Shown in pieces: positions 44,437 to 53,745 of a stretch of DNA of 64,000 nt; position 1 is the first letter of the stretch, and the number at the start of each line of letters is the position of its first letter. The notes beneath the pieces were generated by a model. That model saw only the letters and a program-made list of their open reading frames with translations, ran no database searches and was not told where the DNA came from. Position numbers and translations under genes: made by a program. This DNA is from an uncultured bacterium (lineage in GTDB: Bacteria; Planctomycetota; Phycisphaerae; Phycisphaerales; UBA1924), in contig CAILKP010000073.1 of the NCBI GenBank assembly GCA_903834785.1, forward strand, positions 62,001 through 126,000. The letters are read 5' to 3'.

Positions 44437-45978
44437 TTAGCCCACCACATCGGTGCCGATGTCGGTGCGAACCTGCTTTCCGTCAAAGTGGATCATCTCC
44501 GCAGCGCAGTAGGCTCGCTGGCGTGCCTCATCCCGATCGCGGCCAAACGCGGTCACCGCAAGCACCCGTCCGCCGGCTGTCACAATGTTCCCCTCATTGT
44601 TCCGGCGCGTTCCGGCGTGGAATACCTGCACACCTTCAACCCGCGCCGCATCCTCCAGCCCGGTGATCACATCATGCGGCCGCGGCTTGTCGGGATACCC
44701 GGCCGCGGCGAGAATGACGCTCACCGAGGCACCCGGGTGCCACTCGATGGTCGCCTTGTCCAGCTTGCGCTGGGCGCACGCCAGCAACGCGGCAAGCAGG
44801 TCCGACTTCCACCGCACCATCAGTGCCTGGCACTCCGGATCCCCGAAGCGCACGTTGTACTCCAGCACCTTCGGTCCCGATGGCGTCAGCATCAGCCCGT
44901 AGTAAATGATGCCCTTAAACTCGATGTTCTCACGCTTGAGGGCATCAACCGTGGGCAGGATGATCTCCCGCTCCACGCGGGCCATCGTCTTGGCGTCCAG
45001 CGCGGGTGTCGGGCACAGCGAGCCCATGCCGCCAGTGTTCGGGCCTGTCGCTCCATCGCCCAGACGCTTGTGGTCCTGACAGGGCTCTAGCACGAAAATG
45101 CTCTTGCCGTCGGAGAGTGCAAACACAGAGACCTCTCGGCCCTGCAGCCGCTCCTCGATCACCACTGTTCGCCCGGCCTCACCGAACTCAAGCTTGCCCA
45201 TGATCCGCGTGATCGCGTCCATCGCCTCGGCAAGCGTGCTCGGGACAACCACGCCCTTGCCCTTGGCCAGGCCGGCCGCCTTGATCACCGGCAGCCCGTA
45301 GCGCACCTTGGAGAACGCTTCGGCCAGGTCTTTGCGCTTGTGCACCTGCTGGTCGATGAACAGCCGCCGCTGCTCGCTGTCGGCGTACTCATCAGCAGTG
45401 CGGAAGAGATTCTCCAGGATCGGCTCGCCGCCGAGACGGGACTCGATGAAGCGACGGGCCGACTCAGCATCGCGGAAGGTCCGGGCCTCCGCGGTGGGAA
45501 TGGCCGCGCCGCGCATCACTTCCTTGGCAAACGCCTTGTCGGCCTCCAGCATCGCTCCCGCCTTGCTGGGGCCGAAGATGTGCGGCGTCCACGACAGTGC
45601 CTTGCCGAACTTCTCATCGGTCAGCGCATCGGTCATGCCTTCGGCCAGCGGATCCTCCGGGCCGATCACCACCAGCTTGATCTTCTGCTCGGCAATAAAC
45701 TTGTACAACTGGTACGCGTCGCGAGCGCTGATCGGGATGTCCTGCGGCACCGGACGGGCCAGTTCGGCGATGCCCGGGTTGCTGCAGCCCGTGCTGTACA
45801 GCGTTCCCAGCATCGGTGACTGGCTGAGCTTCCATGCCAGCGCGTGTTCCCGGCCGCCCGAGCCGATGAGCAGCACGTTGATCCGCTCCGCTTCGGCGGG
45901 GGCGCCAGCCTGCCCGCCGAGCGGCTGCGTTGACGAGGGCGAAGTCGGGCTGGAGGGGTTCGAGTCGGCGTTGGCCAT
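44437..45978 (-). CDS. purD: Phosphoribosylamine-glycine ligase (GAR synthetase)
   Basis: 513 residues from the ATG at 45978. It makes glycinamide ribonucleotide in step 2 of purine synthesis. The N-terminal nucleotide-binding motif LLIGSGGREHALAWKL, the VVIGPEDPLAEG segment, the ATP-grasp core (GLAKGKGVVVP, VVIEERLQGREVSVFAL) and the C-terminal VLEYNVRFGDPECQALM are all present. There is a ~30-residue low-complexity N-terminal extension and a ~50-residue stretch around ESRLGGEPILENLFRTADE that makes it longer than the usual ~430 residues. First gene of the row with mscS and the glycosylase. Confidence 0.95.
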   Translation of the reverse strand: MANADSNPSSPTSPSSTQPLGGQAGAPAEAERINVLLIGSGGREHALAWKLSQSPMLGTLYSTGCSNPGIAELARPVPQDIPISARDAYQLYKFIAEQKIKLVVIGPEDPLAEGMTDALTDEKFGKALSWTPHIFGPSKAGAMLEADKAFAKEVMRGAAIPTAEARTFRDAESARRFIESRLGGEPILENLFRTADEYADSEQRRLFIDQQVHKRKDLAEAFSKVRYGLPVIKAAGLAKGKGVVVPSTLAEAMDAITRIMGKLEFGEAGRTVVIEERLQGREVSVFALSDGKSIFVLEPCQDHKRLGDGATGPNTGGMGSLCPTPALDAKTMARVEREIILPTVDALKRENIEFKGIIYYGLMLTPSGPKVLEYNVRFGDPECQALMVRWKSDLLAALLACAQRKLDKATIEWHPGASVSVILAAAGYPDKPRPHDVITGLEDAARVEGVQVFHAGTRRNNEGNIVTAGGRVLAVTAFGRDRDEARQRAYCAAEMIHFDGKQVRTDIGTDVVG

Positions 45979-46138
45979 AGGGCGCGAGTTTATGAGCATC
46001 ATCCCGTCGCCGCAGCCGGCGAGGAAGAAATGTCTCAGGATGCTCAGCTTTCCGCGGTTCGGCCCGCGCAGCGTCAGACCTTCGGCAGGTCGCCGCTGCG
46101 ACCAGTCGCCACCGGGGGCCGTCGTCGCAGCGACTGGC

Positions 46139-46639
46139 TCAATCCCGCTTCATGTTCACAAACTGCAGGGGAACCTTGATCTCCGCATCGGCGTTCAGCA
46201 TCGCGATCACCGCCTGCAGATCATCGATCTTCTTGGCCGTGCAACGGATCTCATCGCCCTGGATCGAGGCTTGCACTTTCAACTCGGCCGCCTTGATCCG
46301 CTTGACGATGTCCTTGGCGATGTCCTGTTCCAGGCCGTCGCGGATCTTGGCCTCAATCTTGACCATGCCGCCACCGACCGTCTCGCTTTCCTTGAAGTCA
46401 AACGCCTTCAGCGACACCTTCCGCCGGATGGCGTGCTTGGTGAACGTCTCCTTCATCGCGTTGATCTTCGTGCCGTCCTCAGCGGTCAGCACAAGCTTCT
46501 TTTCCTTCTTGTCAAGCTCGAAGGTGTACTTGGCACCGCGGAAATCAAACCGCTGCTGCTCGATTTCCTTGCGGGCGTTGTTGACCGCGTTATCGGTTTC
46601 CTGCAGGTCCGTCCGGCTGACGATGTCAAAGGAGGGCAT
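46139..46639 (-). CDS. YajQ-family nucleotide-binding protein
   Basis: 166 residues from the ATG at 46639 (MPSFDIVSRTD), the conserved start of the family. The features NAVNNARKEIEQQRFDFRG, KHAIRRKVSLKAFDF and the C-terminal LQAVIAMLNADAEIKVPLQFVNMK are diagnostic. YajQ proteins bind nucleotides, in some species c-di-GMP, and RNA. Immediately upstream is a G-rich tract on the opposite strand instead of a normal ribosome site. It follows sucA by 93 bp on the same strand. Confidence 0.92.
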   Translation of the reverse strand: MPSFDIVSRTDLQETDNAVNNARKEIEQQRFDFRGAKYTFELDKKEKKLVLTAEDGTKINAMKETFTKHAIRRKVSLKAFDFKESETVGGGMVKIEAKIRDGLEQDIAKDIVKRIKAAELKVQASIQGDEIRCTAKKIDDLQAVIAMLNADAEIKVPLQFVNMKRD

Positions 46640-46642
46640 AGT

Positions 46643-46674
46643 GGGGGGGAGGGAGGGAGGGAGGGGAGGGGATC
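46643..46674 (+). other. G-run tract with quadruplex potential
   Basis: At least six runs of three or more G separated by single A residues lie directly upstream of the yajQ start, on the strand opposite the gene. The sequence meets the usual G-quadruplex pattern. The yajQ mRNA leader is therefore C/T-rich and lacks a Shine-Dalgarno. Confidence 0.6.
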
Positions 46675-46732
46675 GTGAGGAGGGCATGAGCCGGCATCGC
46701 CGCGTGCCGCGGCCCGCCGGAGGGATCATTGA

Positions 46733-49723
46733 TTACTTCTTGGGCTTGCCCGCCGCGGCGGGTGCGGGCTTAGCCGCGGCAGCAGCCGGAGCGGCCGGCT
46801 TGCCGTGGTCGTCCTTGCCGCCAGCGGGTGCCGGGCCGATGGCCGCCGAAAGAACAGCTTCCTGCTCCTTCTTGCTCTTCTTCTTGCTGCCCGTCGCCGG
46901 GGTGGCCGAGGTCGGACGTCCGATGTACTTCAGCCGCGTGCCCAGCAGCGGCTCGGCGTTCGCATCGTCCTTCGTCGGGTCGGGCTGGTTGGTCAGCAAG
47001 TCGGCGATGAAGGTGTAGGCACCCGCGTTCCGCGGCTCTTCCTGGGCGTACACCATCTCGGCCTTGGCCGGGTACTTGGCCGTGATCGCTTTGAACAGTG
47101 CCGCGTTGAACGGGTACAGCTGCTCAAGCCGGACGATAGCCACATCGGGCCGCTTGATGGCCAGGCGACGCTCGGCCAGTTCGTGGTACACCTTGCCCGA
47201 ACACAGAACCACCCGGGTGACCTTGGAGCGATCCAGGGCCTTGCCCGTGGGCGAAGTCGGCGCGGCGGATGCCGCCTCAAACGCCGGATCGTCCATGATG
47301 TCCTGGAAGTGGCCGGTCATCAGCTCATCGATGTGTGATGTCGGCACACGCAGCATGCTCTTGGGGCTCATCACCACCAGCGGCTTGCGGAAGTTGCGAC
47401 GCACCTGGCGGCGCAGCAGATGGAAAATCTGTGCGCCCGTCGTCGGGTAGCAGACCTGCATGTTGTCGTTGCCGCACAACTGCAGGAACCGCTCAAGTCG
47501 CGCCGAGGAGTGCTCGGGCCCTGCGCCTTCATAGCCGTGGGGCAGCAGCAGCGTCAGGCCGCTGTACCGCTCCCACTTGATCTCGGCCGAAGCGATGAAC
47601 TGATCGATGATCGTCTGAGCACCGTTGCAGAAGTCGCCGAACTGGCCCTCCCACATCACCAGCATGTTCGGATCAGCCAGCGAGTAGCCGTAGTCAAAGC
47701 CCATGACGGCAAACTCGCTCAGCGGCGAGTCGTACACGCAGAACTTGCTCTGCGTGACCTTGCCGTCGGCGCCGGGCTTGCCCGCCTTGTCGGGCGACTC
47801 GGCCACCGGACGCATGTTGTTCAGCGGGGTGTAGGGCTCGCCCGTGTTGAAATCCCGCAGCACCGCGTGGCGGTGCGAGAACGTTCCGCGGCGGCAGTCC
47901 TGGCCCGACAGGCGGACAGCAGTGCCCTCCAGCAGCAGTGAGCCGAAGGCCAGCGTCTCGCCGTCAGCGTGGGAGATCGCTCCGGTTTGCAGCAGCGCCG
48001 CGCGGTCTGTCAGCAGCTTCTTGAGCTTCGGGTTGACCTCAAAGCCCTGCGGGGTGTTGCCCAGTGCCGCCGTAATCGTCTCGAGCGTCTTGCGATCCAC
48101 GGACGTCGCCACCGGCTTGAACGAGTAGTCAAAGCCCATGCCCGACCAGCGCTTGCCCATCGGGTCAATCGTCGGGTCGTGCGGCTTGTCCTTGGCACGC
48201 TTCTGCGCCGCATCGAGATGGGTGTCCAGTTCCGTGCGGTGCTTGGCCAGGTCATCGGCCGAGAGCACGCCCTCTGCTGCCAGCTTGCCGGTAAACGTTG
48301 TGACCACGCCCGGCATCGCCTTGATCAGCTTGTCCAGCGTCGGCTGCGTGAAGCTCGCCTCATCCTGCTCGTTGTGCCCGTACTTGCGGAAGCACACCAG
48401 GTCCAGGAACACGTCGCGGCGGAACTTGTGGCGGTACTGCATCAGCAGCGCCGCGCCCATCACCGCCGCCTCGGGGTCCTCGCCGGAGACATGCAGCACG
48501 GGCGCGTCGATAGACAGTGCAAGATCAGTGCAGTACGGCCCGCCGCGGGCATCTTCCGGCAGCGTGGTAAAGCCGATCAGGTTGTTCGTCACCAGGTGAA
48601 TCGTGCCGCCAACGGTGTAGCCCTGAAGCTGCGACATGTTCAGCGTCTCGGCCACAACGCCCTGGCCGATCACCGCGGCATCGCCGTGAATCAGGATCGG
48701 CACGACGGACCTGCGGTCAGTCGTGTCGCCGCGGAGGCGCTGCTTGGCACGCACTCGGCCGAGTGTGACGGAGTCAACCGCCTCCAGATGGCTCGGGTTG
48801 CTCGACAGTGACAGCTGGATGGAGCGTCCGGTCCGCAGCTTCCGCGTGCCCGAGTAGCCGCGGTGATACTTCACATCGCCGCCGCCGTCGGAGAATGCCT
48901 CCTCGAAGGTCTCCTCAAACTCGGTGAAGATCTGCTCGTAGCTCTTGCCCAGAATGTTGTTGAGCACATTCAGCCGGCCGCGGTGGGCCATGCCGATGAC
49001 GATCTCAGCAACGCCCAGATCCGCCGCGACTTCCAGGATTCTCTCAGTCACCGGGATCAGTGCCTCGCCGCCTTCCAGCGAGAACCGCTTGTCACCCGGG
49101 TAACGCTTGGCCAGGAATCGCTCGAACGTTTCGCTCTTGACCAGGCCGGTGAGGATCGCCAGCTTGTCGTCGCGATCAAAGCCGTGGCCCGCGTACTTGG
49201 ATTCCAGCGTATTGATCCACCACTGCCGCTGCGTGGAATCGGCGATGTGCATGAACTGGGCGCCGATGGAGCCGCAGTACACGCTGGTCAGCCGCGTGAT
49301 CAGCGTGCTGAGTGTCGGGCTGTCGCCCGTCAGCGGACAGTCCGTGACGGTGCCGACGCTCTTGCCCATGTCAGCCGCCGTCAGGCCGTGGGCGTCAGCT
49401 GCCAGCGGGGTCGCCGTCGCCGGGAAGGGGCGTTTGCGCCCGAAAGGGTCGATCATCGACGCGAAGTGGCCGCCGCGGCGATAGGCGTCGATCAGCGACC
49501 GAACGCCAAGGTGCAGTCGCAGGGCGTCACGATGATCCCCCGATGCGCCGCCGGCTGCCGCCCCGCCGGAACTGGCCATCGCCAGGTCGAAGCCCTGGAA
49601 GAAGCCCACAAGATCGGGAGCGATCGATGCCGGATCGGCCTTGAATGCCTGATATTGCTGGTCGAGGTAGTCGGCGTTCCAGCCGTTGACGGAGGGGCCG
49701 ATGGCCGAGAGAGTGGTGGTCAT
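46733..49723 (-). CDS. sucA: 2-oxoglutarate dehydrogenase E1 component
   Basis: 996 residues. Thiamine-diphosphate enzyme decarboxylating 2-oxoglutarate in the TCA cycle. Visible are the N-terminal E2-binding helix (WNADYLDQQYQAFKADP), VIGMAHRGRLNVLNNILGKS, the ThDP-binding HGDAAVIGQGVVAETLNMSQL and LVTNNLIGFTT, and the transketolase-like VMGFDYGYSLADPNMLVMWE...GFEGAG-type region. The last ~60 residues form a Lys/Ala/Pro-rich tail (KKKSKKEQE...), not typical of the family. No sucB or lpd is adjacent. A YHS-like lipoprotein gene lies upstream and yajQ downstream. Confidence 0.95.
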   Translation of the reverse strand: MTTTLSAIGPSVNGWNADYLDQQYQAFKADPASIAPDLVGFFQGFDLAMASSGGAAAGGASGDHRDALRLHLGVRSLIDAYRRGGHFASMIDPFGRKRPFPATATPLAADAHGLTAADMGKSVGTVTDCPLTGDSPTLSTLITRLTSVYCGSIGAQFMHIADSTQRQWWINTLESKYAGHGFDRDDKLAILTGLVKSETFERFLAKRYPGDKRFSLEGGEALIPVTERILEVAADLGVAEIVIGMAHRGRLNVLNNILGKSYEQIFTEFEETFEEAFSDGGGDVKYHRGYSGTRKLRTGRSIQLSLSSNPSHLEAVDSVTLGRVRAKQRLRGDTTDRRSVVPILIHGDAAVIGQGVVAETLNMSQLQGYTVGGTIHLVTNNLIGFTTLPEDARGGPYCTDLALSIDAPVLHVSGEDPEAAVMGAALLMQYRHKFRRDVFLDLVCFRKYGHNEQDEASFTQPTLDKLIKAMPGVVTTFTGKLAAEGVLSADDLAKHRTELDTHLDAAQKRAKDKPHDPTIDPMGKRWSGMGFDYSFKPVATSVDRKTLETITAALGNTPQGFEVNPKLKKLLTDRAALLQTGAISHADGETLAFGSLLLEGTAVRLSGQDCRRGTFSHRHAVLRDFNTGEPYTPLNNMRPVAESPDKAGKPGADGKVTQSKFCVYDSPLSEFAVMGFDYGYSLADPNMLVMWEGQFGDFCNGAQTIIDQFIASAEIKWERYSGLTLLLPHGYEGAGPEHSSARLERFLQLCGNDNMQVCYPTTGAQIFHLLRRQVRRNFRKPLVVMSPKSMLRVPTSHIDELMTGHFQDIMDDPAFEAASAAPTSPTGKALDRSKVTRVVLCSGKVYHELAERRLAIKRPDVAIVRLEQLYPFNAALFKAITAKYPAKAEMVYAQEEPRNAGAYTFIADLLTNQPDPTKDDANAEPLLGTRLKYIGRPTSATPATGSKKKSKKEQEAVLSAAIGPAPAGGKDDHGKPAAPAAAAAKPAPAAAGKPKK

Positions 49724-49922
49724 GGATGCTCGGGCCGGGGGCCCGTCCTTACAGAATCTTCCAAAGCGGCGACGAAACAGCCCGCGGCGTCGATTCCGAC
49801 GGCCGGGCAGCCAAGAACAAGGATAGCAAGGGGGGCAAAACGGGCAAAGAGCGGGAGCAGAAATGGGGGAGGAACAAGGAGGTCAAGAGACCGTGGGCGG
49901 AGCCCCCGGCAGGGGGGCCGGC

Positions 49923-50324
49923 TCAGGGCGTCATCTCAGCCTTGCCCAGTGCTTCATCCCGTTCCGCCTCCGACATCGTTTTCCACGCCTCCACGCATTC
50001 CGTGCAGCAGAACCCGATGAACTTGCCCTTGTACGCCAGTACGTTGTCTGCAAAGGGGTACCGGTTCTTGATCGTGTGTTCCGGCATCACCGGGCATCGG
50101 TTATTCCGGACCTTGACCCGGCCGTTTGAGTCCGCAATGACGGGCAGCTCTACACCATCCGCCGGCTGGAACCCGGTCGCCGGCGTGGCCGCGGCGGCAG
50201 GCCCATCGGCGGTCGACTCGCCTGGGCTCGCCGGGGTAGACGGGCTTGGCGACCGTTGCTGGCACCCAGCTACCGCGACCAACGTCAGAAACACGGCAGC
50301 GGGGAGAAGTCGGCGGCGATTCAT
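49923..50324 (-). CDS. Lipoprotein with YHS/TRASH-like Cys motif
   Basis: 133 residues from the ATG at 50324. The signal peptide ends in a lipobox, LVAVAGC, followed by a Pro/Ser/Thr-rich spacer. The C-terminal part holds CPVMPEH, then YKGKFIGFCCTECVEAW, a pattern like the YHS/TRASH heavy-metal-binding fold (CPVM...CC..C). It is presumably exported and lipid-anchored. Metal binding is an inference, with no partner gene visible. Confidence 0.7.
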   Translation of the reverse strand: MNRRRLLPAAVFLTLVAVAGCQQRSPSPSTPASPGESTADGPAAAATPATGFQPADGVELPVIADSNGRVKVRNNRCPVMPEHTIKNRYPFADNVLAYKGKFIGFCCTECVEAWKTMSEAERDEALGKAEMTP

Positions 50325-50570
50325 GGTGCGAGTGTCCATTGGCAAGGGTGCATCGGTCCGTCGCGGGCCGCGGCGAGAGTGCGGTCAGGTCGCTCACGCC
50401 TGGGCATCGGGAACCGGTGCCAAGGCGCAAAACGGAATAGCATCAGCGGGATTGCTTCCGCTTCGGATGACACAGGCGGGCAGTGATTATCCTGGATAAT
50501 CGCATATGCATTCCGGCCGTGCAGTCCCCAGTCTTGATCGCCCGTCCTTCGCCCGATGCTGACCTGACCC

Positions 50571-51407
50571 ATGCCCTCACCTTCCGACCCCAACTTGCCC
50601 GACTCCAACGCCAACTTCGAGGCTGTGTGCGATGATGTGCACATCAACCTGCGGCTGGCTCTGAAAATGGACCTGCCTCAGGACCGTGAAACGGTGCTCG
50701 GCTTGTTCGACCGCGTCCGCAAGGACTTTCCGGACATGAGCCGTTTCCGCAAGATGAAGCGGGAACTGCTGCTCGAGGGTGCGCCCGCGCCCGACGCCGG
50801 GCCCGATGACCAGCAGGGCGATGACGACGATGCCGCCCCCGCTCAGCGGTGGCTGGCGATTCGCCAGCGCGACCTGCGCTGCGGCGTGATGAACCCGGTG
50901 ACCACCGGTGAGGCCTACAAGCTGCACAAGACGATCCTCGAGACGGCACCGTACTACCTCTCGCTCTCACCGCTGGATGTTGACTATGTCGAGTTGATGT
51001 ACGGCTTCGACCTGTTCGCCTCCGGCAATCACGACGCGCTGGTTTATGACGCGCTGTTCGCCCACTCGCCGATCGGCGCGATGCTCGACGTCCGCGGCAG
51101 CATGCCGCTGGATTGCCAGCCGCTGTTTGTCATCTCCGTCACCGAGGATCTGTCGATCTCTGCCCAGTTTGAGGTCAAGACGCGGCTGCACGCCCCGATG
51201 CCGGGCCACCCGCGTCCGCCGCGGGACCACGCCGAGCCGATCAGCATCTTCCTGTGCCTGCGCAAGCATGGCGGGGTCAAGGACATCGCCGAGCTGCCGG
51301 GTGTGCTCCAGAAGCTCTCGCGTCATGCCGAGGATCTCATCGCCCGCAAGCTGGTTCCCAACGCGATCGTCCCGATTCGGCAGGCCATCGCGTCGGCAGG
51401 CGGATAA
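50571..51407 (+). CDS. Conserved-looking protein of unknown function
   Basis: 278 residues. It starts with a helical region (DFPDMSRFRKMKRELLLEG), has an acidic Asp-rich linker (DDQQGDDDDAAP) at residues ~72-84, and then a folded-looking domain with GEAYKLHKTILETAPYYLSLSPLDVDYVELMYGFDL and GSMPLDCQPLFVISVTEDL. No signal peptide or membrane segment. I do not recognise the family. Codon use and a clean start after the gap support a real gene. Confidence 0.75.
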   Translation: MPSPSDPNLPDSNANFEAVCDDVHINLRLALKMDLPQDRETVLGLFDRVRKDFPDMSRFRKMKRELLLEGAPAPDAGPDDQQGDDDDAAPAQRWLAIRQRDLRCGVMNPVTTGEAYKLHKTILETAPYYLSLSPLDVDYVELMYGFDLFASGNHDALVYDALFAHSPIGAMLDVRGSMPLDCQPLFVISVTEDLSISAQFEVKTRLHAPMPGHPRPPRDHAEPISIFLCLRKHGGVKDIAELPGVLQKLSRHAEDLIARKLVPNAIVPIRQAIASAGG

Positions 51408-51453
51408 ACCGGCACTCGTCCTGCGCTGCGGGCCGCCTTATGTTTGACCGCTG

Positions 51454-51837
51454 ATGCCGACCCACCTCGCCCAGACCGTCTGCCTGAGCCTCGGACTTCT
51501 CGTCCAGCAGCGTAAGTCCGACACCAGCCAGATCATCATCTGGACGGGTGCGGTCATCCTGCTGCTGTTCGGCGCCACGATTCTGATTCTGTTCATCAAG
51601 CGCCGCCTCGCTGCCGGGGACACCGTCTCGGCGTTCTCCGCCGGAAGCATGCTTGAGGAGCTTCGCTCCATGCACGCGGCCGGCAAGATCACCGATGAGG
51701 AGTACGCCAAGGCCAAGGCGAAACTGGGCGGAAAGCTCCGGAGCCAGCCGATGTCAGGATCATCGAACAAGGATGCCAAGCCCGGCGCGAAATCGCCCGG
51801 CTCCGCCGACGGCCGACGGCCTCCGCGGCAGAAGTAG
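51454..51837 (+). CDS. Small membrane protein with SHOCT-like C-terminus
   Basis: 127 residues: a single membrane segment (IIIWTGAVILLLFGATILILF, residues ~26-48), then LEELRSMHAAGKITDEEYAKAKAKL, which fits the SHOCT (short C-terminal) oligomerisation motif, and a basic low-complexity tail. Function unknown. It follows the unknown gene by 46 bp and precedes a hairpin. Confidence 0.75.
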   Translation: MPTHLAQTVCLSLGLLVQQRKSDTSQIIIWTGAVILLLFGATILILFIKRRLAAGDTVSAFSAGSMLEELRSMHAAGKITDEEYAKAKAKLGGKLRSQPMSGSSNKDAKPGAKSPGSADGRRPPRQK

Positions 51838-51895
51838 CGACTTGCGTTTGAACTGACTTTCAGGCCATATCCCCGCTTGCCGTCCAGAAACGAAT

Positions 51896-51930
51896 CACCC
51901 CCGCGAGACCTGCCTCGCGGGGGTGTTGCT
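51896..51930. terminator. Hairpin between convergent genes
   Basis: A perfect 12-bp stem (CACCCCCGCGAG with CTCGCGGGGGTG) and a 6-base loop lie between the SHOCT gene (+) and sucD (-). The T-runs are weak on both sides (TTGCTT on plus, TCGTTTC on minus). Probably a shared terminator. Confidence 0.7.
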
Positions 51931-51970
51931 TATCCAGCTTGTTGTGGCGCCAGGCAGCCTGGCACGGCGG

Positions 51971-52963
51971 TCAGAGCTTCATGGCCTTCATCATGGCCTT
52001 GCCCATCTCGGCGGGGCTGTCGGAGATCGCGCAGCCCGCGGCAGCGAGGGCCTTGACCTTGCCGTCGGCAGTACCGGCGCCGCTGGCGTCGATGATCGCA
52101 CCGGCGTGACCCATGCGACGGCCCGGTGGGGCGGTGCGGCCGGCGATGAACGCCGCGACCGGTTTGGTGACGTAACGCTTGATGAACTCCGCAGCATCTT
52201 CCTCGTCGCTGCCGCCGATCTCGCCGATGAGCAGGATGCCGTGGGTGTCGGGGTCATCCTGGAACTTGCGGAGCACGTCGATGTGATTCACGCCGCGGAT
52301 CGGGTCGCCGCCGATGCCCACGCAGCTGCTCTGGCCCAGGCCCAGTGAACTGGTCTGCCAGACGGCCTCGTACGTCAGCGTGCCGGAGCGGCTGACGATG
52401 CCCACGGCCTTGCCGAGCTTGGACTGGCTGATGTGGGTGTTGATGTAACCCGGCATGATGCCGATCTTGCAGCCGGCGTTTGTGTACGTGTCGGTGCTGC
52501 TGGTGCCGCCGCCCGTCTTGGGCCCTGGGGTGATCACGCCGGGGCAGTTGGGGCCGACCAGGACGACCTTGTCCCAGTTGCAGACTCGGAATCCGCCGAT
52601 ATCGCTGAAGCTGTTGATCGCATCGAGCTGGGCCCGGACCCGGACCATGTCCTGAACCGGCACGCCCTCGGTGATGCAGCAGACCAGCTTGAGGCCCGCC
52701 GCAGCGGCCTCCAGGATGGCATCCGCAGCACCGGCGGGGGGAACGAAGATCATCGTGGCCGTCGCGCCGGTCGCGGCAACCGCCTGGGCCACCGTGTCGA
52801 AGATCGGCAGGCCGTTTTCGTCCTTATGGCCGCCCTTGCCGGGGGTGACACCGCCGACCAGCCGGGACCCATAGTTGAGGCATCCCTTGGTATGCTGGGC
52901 ACCGAAAGCGCCGGTGATGCCCTGACAGATGACACGCGTGGTGGAATCAACGAGAATTGCCAT
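51971..52963 (-). CDS. sucD: Succinate-CoA ligase, alpha subunit
   Basis: 330 residues from the ATG at 52963. It interconverts succinyl-CoA and succinate with nucleotide phosphorylation. Marks are the CoA-binding N-terminus ([18 protein letters not shown]), [37 protein letters not shown], and the phospho-His in [21 protein letters not shown]. Compared with E. coli there are two insertions, one of about 15 residues ([17 protein letters not shown]) after ITPG and a short one after MPGYI. The partner sucC is not next to it in the window. Confidence 0.95.
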   Translation of the reverse strand: MAILVDSTTRVICQGITGAFGAQHTKGCLNYGSRLVGGVTPGKGGHKDENGLPIFDTVAQAVAATGATATMIFVPPAGAADAILEAAAAGLKLVCCITEGVPVQDMVRVRAQLDAINSFSDIGGFRVCNWDKVVLVGPNCPGVITPGPKTGGGTSSTDTYTNAGCKIGIMPGYINTHISQSKLGKAVGIVSRSGTLTYEAVWQTSSLGLGQSSCVGIGGDPIRGVNHIDVLRKFQDDPDTHGILLIGEIGGSDEEDAAEFIKRYVTKPVAAFIAGRTAPPGRRMGHAGAIIDASGAGTADGKVKALAAAGCAISDSPAEMGKAMMKAMKL

Positions 52964-53111
52964 GGGGCCAAAGGTAGGCAAACAGGAGCAAAACAGGGAA
53001 CTTCGGAACCGAGAAAATCGGCCGCCCCGCCCCCGCCGATTCCGGGGAACCAAATCGCCGGTCGGCAAAGGGGGGAACCGCCCCGAGGCTGGATGCGAAC
53101 TAGAATCTGCC

Positions 53112-53369
53112 ATGCTCAGCCGCAAGATGAATCTCGTTCCCGCCGCTGTCGTCAGCCTCGCCACCGTGCTGGCCCTGCCCGCTGTCGGTCTGGCGCAGTT
53201 CGGTGCCAGCGCCAAGAAGGACGAGAAGGTTGTGCTGACTCCGCCGGTGCCGCAGGCCGGTCGCAATGCCGAGGCCGGCTCGCCCTGGGGCATGCTTGTG
53301 GGCATCGTGTTCGCGGGTCTGGTTATCACCGTCGCTCTGATCCCGGCCAAGCGTGGCCACCAGGATTAA
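53112..53369 (+). CDS. Small exported/membrane protein
   Basis: 85 residues from the ATG at 53112. A signal-like segment (residues ~6-28, ending GLAQ), a short charged stretch, then a second hydrophobic segment ([19 protein letters not shown]) and a basic end. No family recognised. It opens a plus-strand run of three small exported-protein genes divergent from sucD. Confidence 0.6.
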   Translation: MLSRKMNLVPAAVVSLATVLALPAVGLAQFGASAKKDEKVVLTPPVPQAGRNAEAGSPWGMLVGIVFAGLVITVALIPAKRGHQD

Positions 53370-53448
53370 GGCGGGTCGGTCAAACACTCCACCAGAGTGT
53401 CGCGTTGTCACAGCCCGTAATCGGGGGCCGGGGCCGGAGAAGCGTGTC

Positions 53449-53745
53449 ATGAGCACCAAGCGGCGGTCGTCCGTCATCACTGTTGCAGCGGCGTGCATCG
53501 CCGGCCTTCTTGTCGGGGCCGCCGGAGTTGCGGTGGCACAGCCGGCGGGTGCACCGCGTGCTCAGGGGCAGTACACCATGGTCGGTGCTCGCTCGCAGGG
53601 CACCGCCGCCAAGGCCATTTACATCATTGATTCCCAGAACCGCGAGATGATCGCCGTCCGCTGGAATCAGGGGCAGAACCGGCTCGACGGTCTGGGCTAC
53701 CGCAACCTGGCCGTTGATGCCGATGCTCAGGGGAGGTCGCGGTGA
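53449..53745 (+). CDS. Small exported protein, paralog of its neighbour
   Basis: 98 residues from the ATG at 53449. A basic N-terminus and one hydrophobic segment (VITVAAACIAGLLVGAAGVAVA), then an exported ~55-residue part with AIYIIDSQNREMIAVRWNQG. The following gene encodes a similar layout (VLMLIDQRAEQLLVYHVRAQ), so the two look like diverged duplicates. The stop overlaps the next start (GTGA). No known family. Confidence 0.62.
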   Translation: MSTKRRSSVITVAAACIAGLLVGAAGVAVAQPAGAPRAQGQYTMVGARSQGTAAKAIYIIDSQNREMIAVRWNQGQNRLDGLGYRNLAVDADAQGRSR

